In this document: one piece after another, positions 10,041 to 12,334 of the stretch
Numbering within the stretch: position 1 is the stretch's first letter
Layout: every line of letters begins with the position of its first letter
DNA from: Acidobacteriota bacterium
GTDB lineage: Bacteria; Acidobacteriota; Vicinamibacteria; Vicinamibacterales; 2-12-FULL-66-21
Assembly (NCBI GenBank): GCA_013362195.1
Contig: JABFWM010000260.1
Coordinates: 1 to 12,334, forward strand
DNA length: 12,334 nt
Direction of reading: 5' to 3'
The notes under the pieces: model-generated
Databases searched by the model: none
What the model was told of the DNA's origin: nothing
The model's input: the letters and a program-made list of their open reading frames with translations, nothing else
Translations under genes and position numbers: made by a program

Positions 10041-11387
10041 CTAGATCTGGTGCTTCTTCATCAGCCGCCACAGCGTCGTGCGACTGACCTGCAGCTCGCG
10101 CGCGGCCGCCGCGATCTCGCCGTGGTGCTTCGCCAGCATCGCGACGATCATCTCGCGCTCGGCGCGCTCGCGCGCGGCCGCGACGGACCCGTCGGCGGCG
10201 CGCGCCTGCGCGTCGACGGTCCGCGAGGCGAACAGCTCCTCGGGAAGATCCGCCGGCTCGATCCGCGGCCCGCGCGCGACCGCCACGGCCCGCTGCACGA
10301 TGTGTTCGAGCTGCCGCACGTTGCCAGGATAGTCGTAGCCGAGCAGCGCGGACCGCGCCGCGTCGCTGTAGCCCGTCACGTCGGTGCCGACGGTGTAGCG
10401 CGCCAGGAACGAATCGAGCAGCTGCTCGAGGTCCGGCCCGCGGTCGCGCAGCGGCGGCAGATGAATGCGATGGACGTTCAGCCGGTAGAACAGATCGCTG
10501 CGGAAGGCGCCGGACTCGACCGCGTGCTGCAGGTCGGCGTTGGTCGCGGCGAGAAACCGCACGTCGACGCGCCGCGGCTCGTTCTCGCCGATGCGCCGCA
10601 CTTCCCCGACCTCCAGCGCGCGCAGCAGTTTCGCCTGCAGGCCCGCCGGCATGGTGCCGATCTCGTCGAGAAACAGCGTGCCGCCGCTCGCGTGCTCGAT
10701 GAGGCCCGGCCGCGCCGCCGCCGCGCCGGTGAACGCGCCGCGCGCATGGCCGAACAGCTCGTTTTCGAGGAGAGAATCCGTGAGCGCGGCGCAGTTGAGC
10801 GCGACGTAGGGCTTGTCGGCGCGCGGGCTTTCGGCGTGCAGCGCGCGCGCGACGAGCTCCTTCCCGGTGCCGGTCTCGCCCGTGATGAGCACGGTGCCCG
10901 GCGCCGCCGCCGCGCGCAGGATCAGGTCCTTGACCCGGCGCATCCCCTCGCTGTCGCCGACCAGCGCGTCGAGGCTGTCGCCGCGCCCGATCTGCCGCTG
11001 CAGCAGGTCCACCTGGCGCGCGAGCTGGCGGCGATCGGCAGCCGACCTGACGCGCATCAGGAGCTCGTCGCGGAAAAAGGGCTTCTGCACGAAGTCCACG
11101 GCGCCGAGCTTCATCGCTTCGACCGCCGTGTCGACCGTGCCGAAACCCGTCATCACGATGAACGCCGAGTCGACGCGCTGCTCGCGCAGCGTACGCAGCA
11201 CGTCGATCCCCGAGATGCCCGGCATCCGCATGTCGGAGAGGATGACATCGAAGGCGTTCCCTTTTGCGAGCGTCAACCCTTCTTCCCCGCTCGGCACACT
11301 CTGCACCGTGTAGCCGGCGCCGCGCAGCATCCGCTCCATGCTCTCGCGGACGGCCTGGTCGTCGTCGATGACGAGAATGCGGGACAC
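10041..11387 (-). CDS. NtrC-family sigma-54-dependent response regulator (second copy)
   Basis: This 448-residue protein has the same layout as the regulator at 5910-7355 but is clearly a different paralogue. Receiver (about 3-118): D8-D10, phosphoacceptor D52 (SDMRMPG), T80, K102 (QKPF). AAA+ (about 140-375): Walker A GETGTGKE at 170-177, GAFTGA at 217-222, Walker B TLFLDE at 237-242, arginine finger region FRSDLFYRLNV at 295-305, GNVRQL at 355-360. A Fis-type helix-turn-helix fills the C-terminus (EIAAAARELQVSRTTLWRLM, 424-443). The GTG at 11387 was chosen because receiver homology begins immediately (SRILVIDDD); no Shine-Dalgarno is visible. The frame is open upstream to 11615, but that is antisense to the SpoIID-like gene. 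No kinase gene is adjacent in an operon with it; the kinase downstream at 9736 is one candidate partner. It diverges from the SpoIID-like gene. Confidence 0.95.
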   Translation of the reverse strand: MSRILVIDDDQAVRESMERMLRGAGYTVQSVPSGEEGLTLAKGNAFDVILSDMRMPGISGIDVLRTLREQRVDSAFIVMTGFGTVDTAVEAMKLGAVDFVQKPFFRDELLMRVRSAADRRQLARQVDLLQRQIGRGDSLDALVGDSEGMRRVKDLILRAAAAPGTVLITGETGTGKELVARALHAESPRADKPYVALNCAALTDSLLENELFGHARGAFTGAAAARPGLIEHASGGTLFLDEIGTMPAGLQAKLLRALEVGEVRRIGENEPRRVDVRFLAATNADLQHAVESGAFRSDLFYRLNVHRIHLPPLRDRGPDLEQLLDSFLARYTVGTDVTGYSDAARSALLGYDYPGNVRQLEHIVQRAVAVARGPRIEPADLPEELFASRTVDAQARAADGSVAAARERAEREMIVAMLAKHHGEIAAAARELQVSRTTLWRLMKKHQI

Positions 11388-11469
11388 GCGGTCAAGTTTA
11401 CAGCGGCTCCGGACGATAAGACGGCTGATGTCCCGAGCCCGAGCGGCACGTCCTGAATCCGGAGTCCTG
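11388..11469. promoter_or_regulatory. Divergent promoter region between NtrC regulator and SpoIID-like gene
   Basis: These 82 bases must carry control signals for both genes unless either is read from farther away. On the minus strand TAAACT (11395-11400), a 4 of 6 match to a -10 box, ends 7 bases before the GTG at 11387, which would suit a leaderless transcript; no good -35 is seen. On the plus strand GGAG (11461-11464) lies 5 bases before the ATG at 11470. A 7-base repeat gtcctga occurs at 11450-11456 and 11464-11470, and an inverted pair ctccgga/tccggag at 11407-11413 and 11458-11464. I see no convincing sigma-54 -24/-12 site. Confidence 0.4.
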
Positions 11470-12334
11470 ATGGTGCGAACGGCGATCCTCGTCGGCGCGA
11501 TCGCGCTGCTCACCGGCTGCGGCGGATCCTCGCGCGTGGAGCTGCCGAACGCCGAGGTGCCGGCACGCCTGGAGAGCGTGCGCGTGCAGGTGCGCGACGC
11601 GCGCGGACTCGCCATTCGGAACGTCGCGCTCGAGGATTACGTGCTCGCGACGGTACTGTCGGAGGTGGACCCGTCGAGCCGCGACGCCGCGCTGCTCGAA
11701 CGCATGTACGAGGTGCAGGCGATCATCAGCCGCACCTACGCCGTCGCCCATCGCGATCGCCACGCGCACGAGGGGTTCGACCTGTGCGCCGGCACGCATT
11801 GCCAGCTCTACGAACCGGTGCGCCTGCGCTCGTCCCGCTGGACCGCCATCGCGCGTGACGCGGTGGCGCGCACCCGCGGCGAGCTGCTGTGGTTCGGCGG
11901 CGCGCCGGCCGAGCCGCTGTTCCACGCCGACTGCGGCGGACGGACGAGCAGCGCCGCGACGGTATGGGGAGGCGCCGCGCCGTCGTACCTCGCCGGCGGG
12001 CGCGACGGCGGTCCGGCGCGCGACGCCCACGTCAACTGGACCTTCGACACGCGCCTGGCCGATCTCCGGCGCGCCCTGAACAGCGACGAACGAACGACGG
12101 TGGGCGCCGCCCTGCGCGGCGTCGAGATCGCGTCGCGCGACGATGCCGGGCGCGCGGCGCGCATCACGCTCCGCGGCACGCGCAGCGTCACGGTCCGCGG
12201 CGAGGTCTTCCGCGAGGCGGTGACGCGGGCGCTCGGCACCCGCACGCTTCGCAGCGCCCTCTTCACGCTCACACGTTCCGGCGATCGCATCGTCTTCACC
12301 GGCCGCGGCTTCGGCCACGGCGTCGGCTTGTGCC
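11470..12334 (+). CDS. SpoIID/LytB-domain lipoprotein, 3' end beyond window
   Basis: The frame is open for 288 codons to the right edge. It starts with a lipoprotein signal, a hydrophobic stretch ending LTGC with C17 as the lipidated cysteine, so the protein should be membrane-anchored outside the cytoplasm. The SpoIID domain follows: VALEDYVLATVLSEV at 52-66, with E65 in the position of the SpoIID catalytic glutamate, then QAIISRTYA at 83-91. Next come C106, H110 and C111 in the putative zinc motif DLCAGTHCQLY, then FHADCGGRTS, and GRGFGHGVGLC reaching the last residue in the window. SpoIID enzymes are lytic transglycosylases that cut glycan strands from which peptides were removed; homologues occur widely in non-sporulating bacteria, where the role is less clear. 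The ATG is supported by GGAG 5 bases upstream. Only a short tail (the usual Q-GA and beyond) appears missing. Confidence 0.9.
   Translation, partial: MVRTAILVGAIALLTGCGGSSRVELPNAEVPARLESVRVQVRDARGLAIRNVALEDYVLATVLSEVDPSSRDAALLERMYEVQAIISRTYAVAHRDRHAHEGFDLCAGTHCQLYEPVRLRSSRWTAIARDAVARTRGELLWFGGAPAEPLFHADCGGRTSSAATVWGGAAPSYLAGGRDGGPARDAHVNWTFDTRLADLRRALNSDERTTVGAALRGVEIASRDDAGRAARITLRGTRSVTVRGEVFREAVTRALGTRTLRSALFTLTRSGDRIVFTGRGFGHGVGLC

Noticed and set aside
9864..11456. 530-codon plus-strand frame starting within the direct repeats
   Set aside because: It runs antisense to the second NtrC gene, whose motifs are all intact; no binding site precedes the start.
11398..12318. 306-codon minus-strand frame at the right edge
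   Set aside because: The plus strand encodes the SpoIID/LytB domain with catalytic and zinc motifs; the minus frame is arginine/alanine-rich noise.

Overview
The window is very GC-rich, gene-dense bacterial chromosome. The spacing, the frequent GTG starts, the mix of NtrC-type and HD-GYP signalling proteins and the SpoIID-like lipoprotein suggest a free-living Gram-negative-type bacterium. My best guess is Acidobacteriota, possibly the Vicinamibacteria side. That is an inference from style; there is no rRNA or other marker here to prove it. Eight complete genes are read on the minus strand. One gene, cut by the right edge, is on the plus strand. I see no IS element, phage gene, tRNA, rRNA or CRISPR array.

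Layout from left to right. Positions 1-130 hold a cluster of related short repeats, including an imperfect inverted pair whose right arm supplies the stop codon of the first gene. Then, all on minus: a glycerate 2-kinase of the MOFRL family (122-1381); a 95-residue protein of unknown function (1426-1713) with its own sigma-70-like promoter and a strong ribosome binding site; ftsX (1812-2702); ftsE (2704-3363); gatB (3360-4820); an HD-GYP response regulator (4882-5913); an NtrC-family response regulator (5910-7355); and a large soluble sensor histidine kinase (7352-9736). A roughly 300-base gap with direct repeats follows. Then comes a second NtrC-family regulator (10041-11387, minus). Divergently from it, on plus, lies a SpoIID/LytB-domain lipoprotein that runs off the right edge (11470-12334).

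Transcription units read on minus: (1) kinase, NtrC regulator and HD-GYP regulator, joined by two 4-base start/stop overlaps, which look like one phosphosignalling unit linking a cytoplasmic sensor to sigma-54 transcription and to cyclic-di-GMP turnover; (2) gatB-ftsE-ftsX, joined by a 4-base overlap and a 1-base gap, mixing tRNA-dependent amidation with the divisome ABC transporter; (3) the small unknown gene plus the glycerate kinase. The second NtrC regulator shares an 82-base divergent promoter region with the SpoIID-like protein and may control it.

Most worth a second look: the kinase architecture (N-terminal receiver, GAF, a cysteine-rich PAS, kinase core and a decayed C-terminal receiver), the altered metal-site motif of the HD-GYP protein, the repeat arrays at 2-130 and 9806-9887, the small unknown gene, and the possibility that genes at transcript starts are leaderless while internal genes have good Shine-Dalgarno sequences. 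I did not find a clear-cut wholly new system.
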